56,870 nt of DNA, taken from Pigoraptor vietnamica. Lineage: Eukaryota > Opisthokonta > Filasterea. Each line of letters begins with the position of its first letter. The first letter of the stretch is position 1. The notes beneath the pieces were generated by a model. That model was not told the origin of the DNA, ran no database searches, and saw nothing but the letters and a program-made list of their open reading frames with translations. Positions 42,258-54,600 of this stretch are shown here, piece after piece. The translations under genes were made by a program, and so were the position numbers. Location of the stretch: positions 1-56,870 of the forward strand of contig CALSCQ010000133.1 in assembly GCA_943704525.1 (NCBI GenBank), in the 5' to 3' direction.

Positions 42258-43760
42258 ATGGGGGCGAAGCGAAAAAGAGACGAGGACGACGGTGCGTGCG
42301 TGCGTGCATCTACGTTTTTTTCGCTGCGTGTGGGTGAACCCTCGCTCATTGTCAGTGCGCAGGCCCTTCCGATGCAAGGAAGCGCACGTGGCAGCCGCGA
42401 GCGGTGCTGTCCACGGAGAAGAGTCGCGGACTGGAGCTCGGTGCGTGCGTGCCGTACTTACGCCCCGTATTGCCTTCCGTTGTGCGTGCTGAGTTTGCGA
42501 CGTCCGCAGTGGACGTGTGGGTGGCGGAGGTGGTCGATCCAAAGCGAACATCCGATGTTATCCAGTGAGTGCAAGGGGACACGCGCTGCCTCTCACCCGG
42601 CGTGCGGCTGTGCTTGGGCGCGCTCGTGTTGGCCAATTGCTGTCGTCTCTGGTGTTAAGTGTGCCCCAATTGCGTTGCAATCGTGCAGGGGCCTCTCCGC
42701 CGCTCTGCCGCTGGGTGACCTTGCCCACTTGAGACGGGTTCGCAAGGACAAGAACGCCGCTCTGTGCGTCCTCTTGTGTCCCGCGAGTGCCGTCGCTGCA
42801 GAGGGCCACGAGTCTGCGCTGGCGCTGCTGCGTGCGCGTGGGTTTGCGGCGTGCGATGCGCTCGGGGCGCTGTCGACGGCCTCGGTGCCCAAGTACGCGC
42901 CACTCACGCGCGCTCAATACGCGCAATGGGGAGGCCTCTGGCCAATGTCCTTCCACGAGGACCAGCGGTGGGTTTGCGGTGCTTACTTGTGCTCAGGCGT
43001 CCAATGTACTAATGGGGAGATGTGCTTGAAGGGACCGTGAGGCCGCAGGGAGCATCTCATCTGACGGAGAGTTTGTTGCGCGCATGGAACGACACATGAC
43101 GGAGGCCATTGGCGAAGCAAGAATGGCGCGAGAGAGGGGCTGTGTGGGTGCTGCATGTCTCGCGCCTGCCTTTCATCGCACTGCATCTCAGTTGCTCTGC
43201 CGAGAACTGACGAGTGACGAAATGACCCGACAGGCTGCTGTGGGCGCTGTCATTGTCAATCCTCGCACGAACGCGATTGTTGCGAGGGGCGGCGACGCGA
43301 CAAAGGATCACCCCCTTCGCCATGCTGTTGTTGCCTGTGTGGAGTCGCTGGCACGCGCGCACGCAGCCGCCGCTGCTGCACGGGCTGCCGTGGGCGAAGC
43401 GCCATCGCACGACACGGAATACCTTGGGACCGGTCTTGATCTCTATGTTACGCGCGAGCCATGCGTCATGTAAGTGCAGTGCACACATGTGCTTGTGTTT
43501 TGTGGCTGTGCCAATGTATTGGGCTCCTGCGAACGCGCAGTCCACGTGCTGACTTGCGAGGCCGCGCTGGCAGGTGTTGCATGGCACTCGTCCACTCGCG
43601 CATCGGTCGCGTCTTCTACGGCACTGCACAGGGCGTTGGGGGCCTTGGTAGTGCCTACCGCATCCACGCAGACCGCGGCGTCAACCACCACTTCACCGTT
43701 TATTGCGATGTTATGCGCGAAGCGTGCGAGAGCCTGTGGACCGAAGGCGACGCCACGTAA
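42258..43760 (+). CDS. ADAT3: tRNA-specific adenosine deaminase subunit ADAT3/TAD3
   Basis: Exons: 42258-42291, 42363-42440, 42510-42564, 42689-~42967, ~43060-43469 and 43574-43760. ADAT3 is the non-catalytic partner of ADAT2. Together they deaminate A34 to inosine in the anticodon of several tRNAs. The N-terminal part shows WVAEVVDPKRTSDVIQ and LWPMSFHEDQR. The deaminase domain shows AVGAVIVNP, then HAVVACVES, where the catalytic glutamate of HAE is replaced by valine as is usual in ADAT3. Next come the zinc site REPCVMCCMALVHSR (joined across the last intron) and GLGSAYRIHADRGVNHHFTVY. The junction after FHEDQR is not resolved to the base. A 99-base in-frame segment beginning near 43140 may also be an intron, since it interrupts the alignment before AAVGAVIVNP. 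Confidence 0.9.
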
Positions 43761-44252
43761 CGTTTTCTGTTACACTGGCACGTGATGTGGGCTGGTTGTC
43801 CATGGCAACCCAGGCGATGCTTTGTACCGGCCTCAGAGTCCCTACTCTGCCGCGTTGCTCGGGGATTTTGAACTGAATCTGTGCATTATTATTGCCTCAT
43901 TAAAGGGCTTGATCTAAATGGATGGCACACCCGTTATTAGAGCGGGGCTCAGTATGAGAATTGTATGGGCGCTGGATTTATTTTCGTTGCCGGGCTGTCT
44001 GTGTGGAGAGGAGTCGGTGTGTGTGTGTTGCACGCAAGTTCCCGCTTGCCGTCCTTGGGAGAAAAGAGTGATGCATACACACACGCACTGTGGGTCGTTG
44101 ACGCGGAATTGTGAGCGGTGTGTCTGTGTGCGGCGCGGAACCTTGGAAAGAGCGCGCGCCGGGTTGTCGCTTTCCCGTAGTTCGGAGGTTGTAGCAGCAG
44201 AGCGCGTGTGCGTGTGTGTGAAGTGTGTGCGAGCACGCCGACAGTCGCCGCC
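43761..44252. promoter_or_regulatory. Spacer and promoter upstream of PACRG
   Basis: About 490 bases between the ADAT3 stop and the PACRG ATG, same strand. CTCATTAAAGG at 43893 could serve 3'-end formation of ADAT3. The PACRG leader is GT-rich and ends in the good start context GCCGCCATGGCC. Confidence 0.5.
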
Positions 44253-45655
44253 ATGGCCACCAAGGCGCAGTCCCCCACGAAGAGCCCCGGGTATGCGCCC
44301 GCGTTCACCATTCAGGCGCAGATGGTCAATGCGAAGGTGGGCAGCCCCCCGAAGGCCGGCGCGTACCGTGTGCGGCAGGCGGGGCCCACGCACTTTCGCA
44401 AGTTTTACGAGCGAGGCGACTTCCCCATCGCCCTCGAGCACGACACGAAGGGCAACAAGATCGCATGGAAGGTGCGCAACTCCCACTCGCCGTGCTGCGC
44501 GCGCTTTCGTCTCCCTGGTGGCAAAGTTGCTTGTTGCAGCCGGCTGTTGTGCGTCCGCGTGCGCGCTGTTTCGAGGCACACCTGTGCTTGACGCTGTCGT
44601 GACGCTAAGCAACGCACGCGGCGCAGGTTGAGATTGAGAAGCTCGACTACCACCACTACCTGCCGCTCTTCTTTGACGGCCTCTGCGAGACGACGCACCC
44701 GTACGAGTTTTTCGCGCGCCAGGGCATCCACGACATGCTCGACCACGGCGGCTCCAAGATCCTGCCCGTCATTCCCCAGCTGATTATCCCCATCAAGAGT
44801 GAGTGGCGCCCTCTGCCTTTAGTGCAATGTGCGGGAGGATGCATGTACGTGCATGACCAATGTATGCGCGCGGGTCTTTATGGTGCGTGTGCAAACTCAG
44901 TGGGCCTGTGTGCGTGCTTTGGGCTGCTTTGCGGCGGGCATGACACTGCCGGCGCACAACAGGCGTACTTCACATGTGCGGTGGTTGCCTCCCGTTCTTT
45001 CTCAAGTTTACTGACTAACTCGCCGTGTCCGCGTGCAGATGCCCTCAACACGCGCGATCCCCAAGTCGTGTGCACGACACTGAAGGTGCTGCAGCACCTC
45101 GTCGTGTCGGGTGAGATGGTTGGCGAGGCCCTCGTGCCCTACTACCGCCAGATCCTCCCCATCCTCAACATATTCAAGAACAAGAACGGTGCGTCACGTG
45201 ACTTGCGCTTTGGCACTGCTGGCATGCACTCGTTTGCGCGTGCGACGTGTGCTCATATGAGGAGCGTCGTGCGCGACCCTGTGGCGCCCTCCCGTCGCCG
45301 TGGCTTACGCGTCCTTGCGTGTCTGTGCGCAGTGAACGCGGGGGACGGCATCGAGTACTCGCAGCAGAAGCGGCAGAACATTGTCGATCTTATCCAGGAG
45401 ACGCTCGAGGCCTTTGAGCGCCACGGCGGCGAGGACGCCTTCATCAACATCAAGTACATGATCCCCACCTACGAGAGTGAGTGCCCGCCGTGTGCGTGCG
45501 TGCGTGTGCGTGTGCCCGTCGTGTGCGCGTGTGCGTCGTTGATGCTCTACTCTACTTCATGCGTATGTGTGTTGGATATGCGGTGTTGCGTGCTGGCTTG
45601 ACGACGACGAATCTGACTCCACACCTTACGCGTCGCAGGCTGCATGCTCACATAA
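44253..45655 (+). CDS. PACRG: Parkin co-regulated gene protein (axonemal inner junction protein)
   Basis: Five exons: 44253-44471, 44627-44798, 45039-45188, 45333-45476 and a final 17-base coding piece 45639-45655; 233 residues. Conservation with animal PACRG is nearly continuous: [109 protein letters not shown] and [13 protein letters not shown]. The protein ends ESCMLT where human ends ESCLLN, which supports the tiny last exon. PACRG is an alpha-solenoid microtubule protein at the inner junction of the ciliary doublet (with FAP20), so this cell almost certainly builds a motile flagellum. The N-terminal ~45 residues are basic and less conserved. Confidence 0.96.
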
Positions 45656-46175
45656 ATACACACTGCGCCGCTTTATCTCGCGGAAGGGGCGGTCGCCCGA
45701 GCGCGGCCGACAGGCCGTGCCCGGTCGCTTGCGCCGTTCCCCTTTCGCGCGCGTGCGTCTGTTGTGTCAGTCACCCGTCTCTCGTCCTAGCGCCGCTTTT
45801 GCCTGTTGTCTTGCCAGATATTTTTGCCGCGTGGGGCATGCGCGCCCGCTGTACCAAAGCACCGCGTCCGCGAATGGCGCAGGTTGCCGCCGTTCGTCCG
45901 CTGCGTTTCCACCTTCTGTTGCGTCTTGCTGCGTCAGCTCTTGCCCTCCACAGCCGCGCGGTTGGCCCACGGCCGCCGTTGCGCCCGCACTCGTCTATGC
46001 CGTCGCTCACTTGCGCACGTTGCGCCGGTTGCGACTGAATGAACGCGTGAAATTGTCACTCTTCGCGGTGTGCCTGTGCAGCCCAGGCCACCCTCACTCT
46101 GCGGCCAGCAACAGCTCGTCGAGGCGCGCGGCGTGTCCCACGGGCAAGGACGACGCCCTGCGCTCCAGTCGAAGG
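45656..46175. other. Convergent 3' spacer
   Basis: Between the PACRG stop (+) and the last exon of the TPR-like gene (-). It is GC-rich, and its open frames on both strands have no family signature. An alternative frame of the TPR-like gene's last exon would extend that gene to 46094. Confidence 0.5.
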
Positions 46176-48525
46176 TTATTCAGCACTGAGGAAGAAAACA
46201 CGCAGATGGCAGCGCTCGGAGCACACGCAGCATGTAGCGCGCCACTCACCGCGCATCAGCACTGCCGCGATGTTCCCGCCACATGGCGCGCGCCTCGTCA
46301 AGGCGACCGCGCCGGACGAGCAAGACGACGTGGTTGTAAACATGCGCAAGGGCACCTGTTCGACAATGGTCCTTAATAAAACACAAAGCGGACGGAGTCA
46401 ATCAAAGGAGACAAAAACGCACCACGCGAGTAGCGGACGGCCTGGAGGCTCAGCGCAACGGCATCGTCCGGACAATCGCCTTCCCACGCAAGCGCAGCAA
46501 GACGCCCTGCTGCGGCGGCGGCACATTCGAGCGGCGCGGGGAGTCCCTTTGCGCTGATCCCGGCAGTTGCGACACGTGTCGTTGCGGCGGCACCGCACTC
46601 GACAGCGCGGAGGAGCACGGGACGCGCTTCCTGCACGCGCCCGGCAGCCGCGAGAATTTCCGCGAGCACAGCGAGGCACGCGGCAGAGGTTGCGGGCGGG
46701 AGGCAGCGGGCGGTTTCGTCGAGCGATGCGACGGCAGAGTCCGTGCCCCCCGAGTGCGCCAGGCACCACGCGCGCTCAATGGTGCAGGCGACCACCTCCT
46801 GCAGGGTTAGAAAGCGTTGGCCATCGCACGGTACAATTCCAAGCAGCTGCGATTTGAGAACGTCCCGACGCACCTCCACAGTGGCACCCGCTCCCACTTC
46901 ACTTAGAAGCAGGTCGTACGTCTGTGCGGCCTTCGCCCAGCGCCGCTGAGTAGCCTGGGACACGGCGGTAATGCGCAGCGCGTGGCGACGAAGGGCGCGC
47001 ACGCATGCGGACCACTCGGAGCCCGCGGCGTTCTCTGCGGCGATTCGCCCAAGCGCGAGGCGTGCGGCACCGCGGGCAACGGGCTCTGCTGCGGCGCCAT
47101 TGCCACCCGCACATATGCACACGGCGCACGCCACGAGCGCAGCAATGTCCACGACACCCCCACTGGGATCGGCGGGGTGTGCGTCTGCGTCTGCGATGGC
47201 GCGGAAGCGGGCGAGAGCCATGGCGCGATGGCCCTGCGAGGGTAGGGAAGGCCTTCAGTCCCTTGTCACGTGCCCTTGCGGTCCACTTCATTGCAACCAA
47301 CGGAAAAGCGGCAAGTGCTCAGTTTGCCACACCACATGCGACGAGACAGCCGCGCGGCAGCCCCCATCAGCAGCGCCGTGAGCGGCTGCAGCACCCAGGA
47401 CCCACCAGGCGCCAGTGGCACACGGCGGCCCAGTACCCTGCGACGGGCCCATCGGCCGCAGCGAAGTGCGCGAGTGCGGCCGCGTGGTCGCTGCGTACAA
47501 GCAGTGCGTGCCCTGCGTGGGGACCGGGTGTGGGTCGGCGCAATGCAGTGCGCTCGCCGGCTGTACTTGCACACAGGTCCAATTGACAGGGCAAGGGGCT
47601 CGCTGCACAACACACGGCCACACGCGCAGAGAGGGCCCGCACCACGGCTCGCGCACTAGGCAACACACCCTTCACGAGCAGAGCGGCCGCGCTGTCGGCG
47701 GAAGCAGGCACATTTGACAGCCGCCCCATGCACGGCGCACACAGGGTCGCGTCTCCGGCGGCCACGTGTGCCGCAATGCGCACGCATTCGGACAGCGACG
47801 CACACTCCGCTGCCGCGTCACGGGCCCTCCCGCACGTCACAAGGGCCAATGCAAGCGCGTCGTTGAGTGTGCTGCGCAGGCCGTCGTCCGCACGCACAAC
47901 CCCGCGCACGCGGCGCACGGCAATTGCAGCTGCCTCGAGCGTCTCCTTGCGCGCACCCACTGCAACGCACACGTTCGCCCACAGCGCCACCGCAGCGCAC
48001 CGACACGCCGTTCCGCGAGGGTCCTGTGGGAGCCCTGGGTCGTCAGTGGGGCAAGGTCAGCACACGTCGGGGGAGTAACAAACAGCACGCGCTCCATGAC
48101 ATTCACCGCCACTCACCGCGCAGCCGCTGGAGAATGGAATGCACGCTGTCCCGCACGGCGGCAAACTGGCTCGCGTCCCCACGTGCGCGCGCCGCCTGCA
48201 TACGCAAGGCGACCGTTACCAACGGAATTAATTCACTTTACCCTGCTCGAATCGAAACTAAAGTGACCCTAAGGCACGCACTGCACACGCACCTCAAACG
48301 CGCACGATGCGACGTCTATGGCGGCTGCGATGGCGTCCCAGTCGAAGGGGCGGGTGTTTCCTGCGCAAAAGTGAGCACGTTGCTTGTACATATGTTGTGC
48401 ATGTGCGGGTTCGCTGCGACAGAATGGGCCAGTGGAGAGAGATGGCACGCACCCCATTGCTCAAGCACGGCGCCGCACTCGGCAAAGCGCCCGAGAGCGA
48501 AGAGCGACGCCGCCCGCGGAAGCAT
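46176..48525 (-). CDS. TPR-like helical repeat protein, family unknown
   Basis: Seven exons fit in phase: 48525-48453, 48360-48293, 48195-48117, 48034-47406, 47233-46423, 46355-46250 and 46185-46176; about 591 residues. Alanine-rich helical pairs run throughout. Typical TPR spacing is seen in LFALGRFAECGAVLEQWG, in YWAAVCHWRLGHRAMALARF (formed only after splicing), in ERAWCLAHSGGTDSAVASL, in LAVLAEILAAAGRVQEARPV and in YNHVVLLVRRGRLDEARAMW. Splicing across the exon 4/5 junction restores a perfect repeat, which supports the model. The domain order is loosely like TRAPPC12 or CNOT10, but no diagnostic motif allows a choice. ATG at 48525 may not be the first exon. The last exon could use a second frame that reads LDELLLAAE to a stop at 46094; I chose the phase-consistent ending. 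Confidence 0.68.
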
Positions 48526-48765
48526 GCGTGCGGGACGGCGCGTTTTCGCAGCGACTGGGCGTCCCACAAATGGGCGCCATGCCAGTTACGCGGGGCGGAG
48601 TAACCGATCTGCCTGCTCCACTTCGTCGTCCAACTTATGTCATCAGGCTGACACACGGCATCCGAACAGCGGGCTCTCGCAACTCTTCGTTTACTTCGAC
48701 CACTCCGTCGGTCCCTTTCTTCTGTGGTCCGTGTGCCCCAAAGTAAACTGTGGTGCCCAGGACAA

Positions 48766-51296
48766 TTATAAAATAAATAAAATAAATAACAAAATAAATA
48801 ACATACGTTCATCGCGCGCGCTGATCAGCACATCGCGCGCACTCGCTGCGGTGCTGCGGCCACGCGGTTTTCTGGCACTCCACGCCTCAACCGCCGCGCG
48901 TTCGCCCTGCGGGGATAACACGCGCCTCGTACCTCAGTGCACTGCAACACGCCCACAGGGCACGCGAAGGGCAGGCACCCACCTTGCGCGTGGCTATCGT
49001 GCGAAGTGCCCACGCAATGACAAGGAAAGGGTCGCCGTGCTCCCGCAACGGGACAAGCGCGTCGACGATGGACTTCAGCGGCACGGATGACACCGTTGAG
49101 ACGGCAAAACCGAGAAACTCGCCGGCAACACAGCACATACGGTCGCGGTCCTTCGCCGGGAGGTCCCTCATAATTGCAAGCGTGATTCTGCGTGTGAGGC
49201 ATTATGCGGAGCGATGAGCACGCGAAAAGGTGCGCGTCCATGCCCGCCAGCAAAGGACTTGCGAGACGCAGCCAACACCCACCCAACGACAACGCTGTCG
49301 CCTGACACGATGCCCGATGGCACTGCCACCGACCACATCAGATTGCGCAGGTTGTCCAAAACGCTCTCCGCGACCACGAGACCGGCAGCCAGCAGCGCGG
49401 CGCGGCGGGGCATATCGGACTCCGTGTCAAGCGTCGCAAGGCCGCGCCAGCTTCAATGCATTGGGCAAGGGCCGGCACAGCCGCGTCCAGCCAATTCTGC
49501 TCCGCCGCCACGCGCCCTTCGGACGCCTCCGACACTGGTGGCGATTGACGCGCGAGTTCCATAAAGCGCCCCAGATGCTCCCTCACCCTCTGCCGCAGTT
49601 CAAACCTCGCGTTGGGCGGCGGGACACGCAAGCTGAGCATCCACGCGAGCACGAACCGCACGTCGTGCGCATACCCCGCAGCGCTCCACTCCGGCAGAGC
49701 ACGGGTGAGGCCCTGCTCGCACATCACGATGTTCAGAGGGGCGTCGGGACTTCCGAGATGAGTTGCGCCGTACACCTTCCCGAATGACGCCGCCACACGC
49801 ACAACCAATCGCGCAAAGTCCGCGAGTTCGCCGGCAAACGCATACGCAAGGTGTCGAATCAGCGTAGCCGCAATCTCGGGCCACGCCGGCAGGTTCGCGC
49901 GGCGAAAACGCGGCGGAAAGAGCGCGCACATCCGAGCGAGGGCTCGCAAGAGGACCGAGGCCAAACCCAAGCGCTCCCTCTTGAAGAGCCTGAAATCGTC
50001 CGCCTGCCGCACGCGCTTCGCAACGTTGTACTTCTCCACTTCATCCGGCGTGGGCTCGTTGTACAAGAACACGGACGCGTGCTCGGTGGGCTGCGCATGC
50101 TCGTTCTCGTTGGCCCGCAGACGCCCCAGCAGCTGAACCATGGCCTCCGCGCCAAGGTACGGGAAATAGTGCGCGTCAAACGCGGGCGTGCGCCGAGGGT
50201 CGTCGAGAATGCACTCCACCAGCTGCGCGTACCCCGCGTAGTCCTCAAAATCGCTCCCGGCAAACAGCGTACCGATGAGCGGGTCCAACTGCCCGTCGCG
50301 CATGCGCGTGAGGTCCAGCACGCCGACATTGCCGTCCTTCAGCTGCCTGAGCACGGCCCACAAGGCAAGCGTCCACAGCCGCTGACGCGCGGTGCCCGCG
50401 AGATCGTCCCCGTCCAAGCCGCACTGGGAGTCGTCCCCTTCGCCGCGTGAAAGCGCGTTCCGCAGCCACGCCCACAGCTCGCGCGGAAGGGTGCCGGGGG
50501 AGTATGCGCTCGCGTCGCGAGGCGCGGGTGCCGCGTCGCCGGAGAGCCGCCTTCGAGCAAGCCCCAGCGCAATTTCGAGGCCATCGAGGACCGGTGAGAG
50601 GGCAATACGCCCTTTGCCATGTTCCCGCGTGAGCACTTCGACGTAGAGGTACATCACCGTCGGATCGAGGAGCGCTCGGACGCTCTCCACGCGCGACACG
50701 GCCCGCACGTACTCGAGGGACTCTGCGGCCGTCACCCACTAGGCGCCGTCGACGGTCAGCGCATGCACACAGCGCAGGTGCATCCCCGGGAACTCGTCCA
50801 GGTTGCAGAAGAGGTGCAGGAAGGCAATGGACGCCGTGGACGCGCGCCGCGTGGGTGGCACGGTCGTCATGTCCCCCGTCCCTCCCGCCGCCGCGACAAG
50901 CGACGCCTTGAGCTTCTTGTCCGCGCGCAGCTTGTCGTGGACGGACTTCGAGCACAGCGGCCGGCAGGTGCCGACGGAGAACACGACAATCAGCTGCGTC
51001 GCGACCTCCCACCACTCGGTCCCGTCGTCCTCGGCCGTGTGGACGGTCAGCGAACACAGGTCAAACCACTCGAGCATCCATGTGGCCTCGTCGACGACAA
51101 CGCCGGCAAGCCCCGCGTCCGTGGTGCGGGCGCGGCGGCTCACCTCGCGCGCGAGAACGACAGCGTATTTCCACGACTCGCGGAGGCGGCGAATGAGAAG
51201 GGCGCGGGAGTCCGCACTCAGGCTCTCGTTCTCCCGCAGCCAGTCCTCCACGATGCGCGCCGCCGCCCCCCTCAGGCGGACATGCACGCACGCCAT
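48766..51296 (-). CDS. Large helical (HEAT/ARM-like) protein of unknown function
   Basis: Main exons are ~51296-50772, 50738-~49480, ~49450-49280, ~49190-48985 and ~48920-48766; roughly 800 residues. Sequence is leucine/alanine-rich amphipathic helix without recognisable catalytic motifs: ARIVEDWLRENESLSADSRA, WMLEWFDLCSLTVHT, ARFELRQRVREHLGRFMELA, VLDNLRNLMWSVAVPSG, then MRDLPAKDRDRMCC and IVDALVPLREHGDPFLVIAW. A TAG at 50739 lies in frame between two well-conserved-looking blocks. A 33-base GT-AG intron ending exactly at this TAG (donor after FPGMHLRC) removes it in phase 0. A second frame change near 49450 also implies a short intron I could not place. An ATG at 51408 (MERLDLKATRTAFF) may be the true start. 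It faces exportin-5, so a transport or RNA role is conceivable but unproven. Confidence 0.55.
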
Positions 51297-51612
51297 GCCA
51301 AGCGAGATTCGCCTCCCAACGGGTGCCGATGAAGCCCTCGACGCCCTCGTCGCGAAGATGGAATGGGAAGAAGGCCGTTCGAGTCGCTTTCAAGTCCAAT
51401 CTCTCCATTGCGGCGACTTCGAACGCCCGTACGATAGGGCTCTGGCAGCGCATGGCGCGCAAGTATTCGGCAGAGGACACTCCGCTCGCATCCCTTGCCA
51501 TTCTCTCCGTGCGGCGGCACGCGGCCACGCACGTGCACTCGGACTCTTTGTGCGCTTTTGGTCTTCTCAGGTGCTGTTACTATGTTACTACCGCGGCACC
51601 TGTCACACGTGC
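51297..51612. promoter_or_regulatory. Short divergent spacer upstream of exportin-5
   Basis: About 200-300 bases between the exportin-5 ATG at 51613 and the start of the helical gene on the minus strand (51296 or 51408). No TATA box is apparent. The minus strand of 51297-51408 may still be coding. Confidence 0.4.
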
Positions 51613-54600
51613 ATGAAACACAACAGTGCGATCGACGGCGAGGACGACAGGGCTCCGCAGCGACCGCGCAGACGCACAGCGAGGCACGCGCTGCCCGCAC
51701 GCGCGGTGCAATGGACCCGCAGGGTGGGGCGGCTGTCCTTGGCACAGTTCGCTCAGTCGCTCGTGTGCAACTGTTCGTGCGTGCGCCGCTGTAAGCCTGC
51801 ACGTTTACTGCTCAGTGTGGCTCACACGTGTTTGGGGTCCCCCGCAGCGTGCGCCGCCCTTGTGCGCGCCGCGGATGCAATATTGGACCCATCGATAAGC
51901 GGTGTTGACAGGCAGATAGCCCTCAAGGTGCGTGTTATCCCCTGTCGCGCCCGTCCTGTGCGCGTGTCTCACATTATTGCTTGCAGTTCTGGGAGGACGT
52001 GAAGGCGCGGCCGGCGGAGGCGCTTCTCTACGGATTTGCGCTCCTGCGCTACGAGGAGGGACGCAGCGCGGGCGTGCGCGTCTTTGGGGCGAAGCTGATC
52101 GAGCACTTTCTGGTGCATGTGTGGAACGGCGCGTCGGCAGCCGAGAAGGCGGCGGTCAAGCAGGGCGTCCTGGACCTCGTGGCGTCGGTGGGGGCCTGCT
52201 CGATTCCTGCAGCCGTGCGTAGTCGCGTGCACTGTGCGCCCCCTGACGCGCTGCTCGCGGCGCAGGGCACTGGCCACATGCTGGTCGAGGAGCACGCAGT
52301 GAAGCACAAATGCGCGCAGCTCATTGCGGAGGTGGCCAAGCGCGAGTGGCCGCAGCGGTGGCCGTCGCTGTTTGGGGACCTCTGGACAATCTGCGAGATG
52401 GGGGTGCGTGGGGCGCCGTGTTCTCCTATGTTCGCCACGCCGTTGTGCGTGTACTGTGCCATTCGCCCTGTGCCACTGCAATCGGCTTCAGTCGCCTGCT
52501 TGGGCTGAATGGACGTCCCGTGGTTTGCCTCTGCAGCCCACGCAGGAAGAGCTCGTGATGATCGCCGTCAAGGACATTGGCGAGGAGGTCACAGGGACGT
52601 CAGAGGAGCTCAAGGTGCGCATGTCGCGAGTGGTCCGGTGGCAGCCATCGCTGTGCCGCAGGGACTGTGACTGTGGACGCTGCGGGATGGGAATGGGGTG
52701 CTTGCGCTGGTTGAATTCCCGTGTGACACGCACTTGCGTTGTGACGCACGGCACACGCGGATTGTCATCAGGCTCCTCCCTCCCTCCCACACTGCGCCCG
52801 CGACAGGCCCAGCGGCGCCGTGAAATCGCGGCCGGTCTGCAGGCCGAGGCAAACGCGCTGATTCCGTACATTGCGCGGCGCCTGGAAGCGCACATTGTTG
52901 GACTTGCGAGCGGATCGGTGCGTGTGCTTCCGCTGAACTCCTCGCGTGTGCCTGCGTGGGCTGCCGTGTGCGTGCTCACTGATTTTCATGCCCTTCGCCA
53001 GAATACGGAGGTGCATGGGCGCCTGGCGAAAGTGGCCCTCAATGCCCTCGCGGCGTACGTCGAGTGGATACCGATGAGGTGCGCCGGGTGTGCGCTGCGC
53101 GTGTCCGTGTGATGCGTGTCCTGACCATGCCTGTTTGTGTGCCGTCGCAGTCTCGTGGACAGCCTTCGGTTGCTGCCGGCATTTTGCAGCCTGCTCGTGC
53201 ACTCGGCGCCCGTGAGGCTGGTGCGTGCTGTGTCCTTAGACCATGCCTGTGCGCGCGTGCGTGGATGTGGCCCCGTGGGGGGACGTGGATAGTGTGGTGG
53301 TTGGGGTCATACATATTTCGCCGTCGCATGGAATGGCTTGCGTGGGATGTCTCCTTGTTCCTCTCTTCATTCGTCGTGTTCACTCCCGCCGATATCACGT
53401 GACAGGCGGCGTGCGAGTGCCTCGTGCTGCTGATGGGCCGCCGCGGCAAGGAAGACAGGCGCCCGCTGCTCGCCATGTTCTCCGCAATGCCGCTCGTCCA
53501 CGAGGCCGTGCGCACGGACGGCGGCGCGGCCGACAGCGCCTTTGTCAAGCGCGTCTGTCAGGTACACCAACGTGGCCCGCGCCTACTTCGCCCACTGTGC
53601 GCGCGAGTGGCTCGGCTGTTGTATGGACCACTGACTGACTCTGGCTCGTTTCTGCGCGCGTGCAGGCCCTCTGCCTGCTCGGCACGGACCAGCTGTGCAC
53701 GCTCTGCACAACGGCCGAGTGCGTTCCGCAGGAGTTCACAATGTGCGTGCGTTATTTCTCGTGCGAAATCACGTGCCTGTGCTGCTCGCCAACCCAACGC
53801 CTTCTCTCTTTAGGTACCTCCAAACGATGCTTGCCTTCGCCGCGCACCCGAGCCTCATGGTCTCGTCGTTCACCATACCTCTGTGGACGACCATTCTGCG
53901 CCACGAAGTGCTCAAAAAGGTGTGTGTGTGTGTGCGCAGTCGCCTGTCACCTTCTCTGCACCGTGCATTGGCTCGTCACGTGCTGACGGTGTGCGATGCC
54001 CCGCAGCACCCGCTCGTGCAGCCGTTCCTCTTTCCCATCCTCGACTTTGCACGCGCGAAAATCTGCAAGGTGTGTGTGCGTGTGCGCTGCCCACTGACCC
54101 ATGCTGTGTACCACTGCTGCCCCTGTGCCTGCCCGCCCGCTCTCTGCCCTCCCGCTGACCCATAGCCTGCCCTCTCTGCGGACCCATACTACCCTTTGAT
54201 GCGTTCCCTGATACCTTTTGGTAGCCCAAACCCTAACCACACCCTGCACACCAATCTGCGCGCACAGCACGGCGATCCCTCCGGCACAAGCGACAGCAGC
54301 CGATTCTCGCGCGTGGACTTCGAGGGCGTCGACGAGTACCTCGGCTTCTTCTCTGTGTACCGAAATCGCCTCATGGACATTGTGCGCGTCGTCACGGAAA
54401 TAGCGGTGGGTGGGAGCGACGGGGCAGGCAGGCTGTGCTGCAGACATTGTGTTGGGGGAGTGATGGTTGTACTAAAGAGGGGGTGTTGGGATGTGGTGGC
54501 GATGGTTATGATTAACGGAGCAGGCAGGCTGTGCTGCAAAATGGCCTGTTCGTGACGGCCCATGAGGCGCTCTCTGACCCCTTGCGGCCCTGCGCAGCCC

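Noticed and set aside
45567-46376. Plus-strand open frame of about 270 codons downstream of PACRG
   Set aside because: Composition resembles random GC-rich sequence, and it overlaps PACRG's last exon and the minus-strand TPR-like exons, which fit in phase.
28012-50741. Idea that TAG is reassigned in this genome, prompted by the in-frame TAG at 50739
   Set aside because: TAG is the natural end of the kinesin gene at 28012, and a short intron explains the 50739 case.
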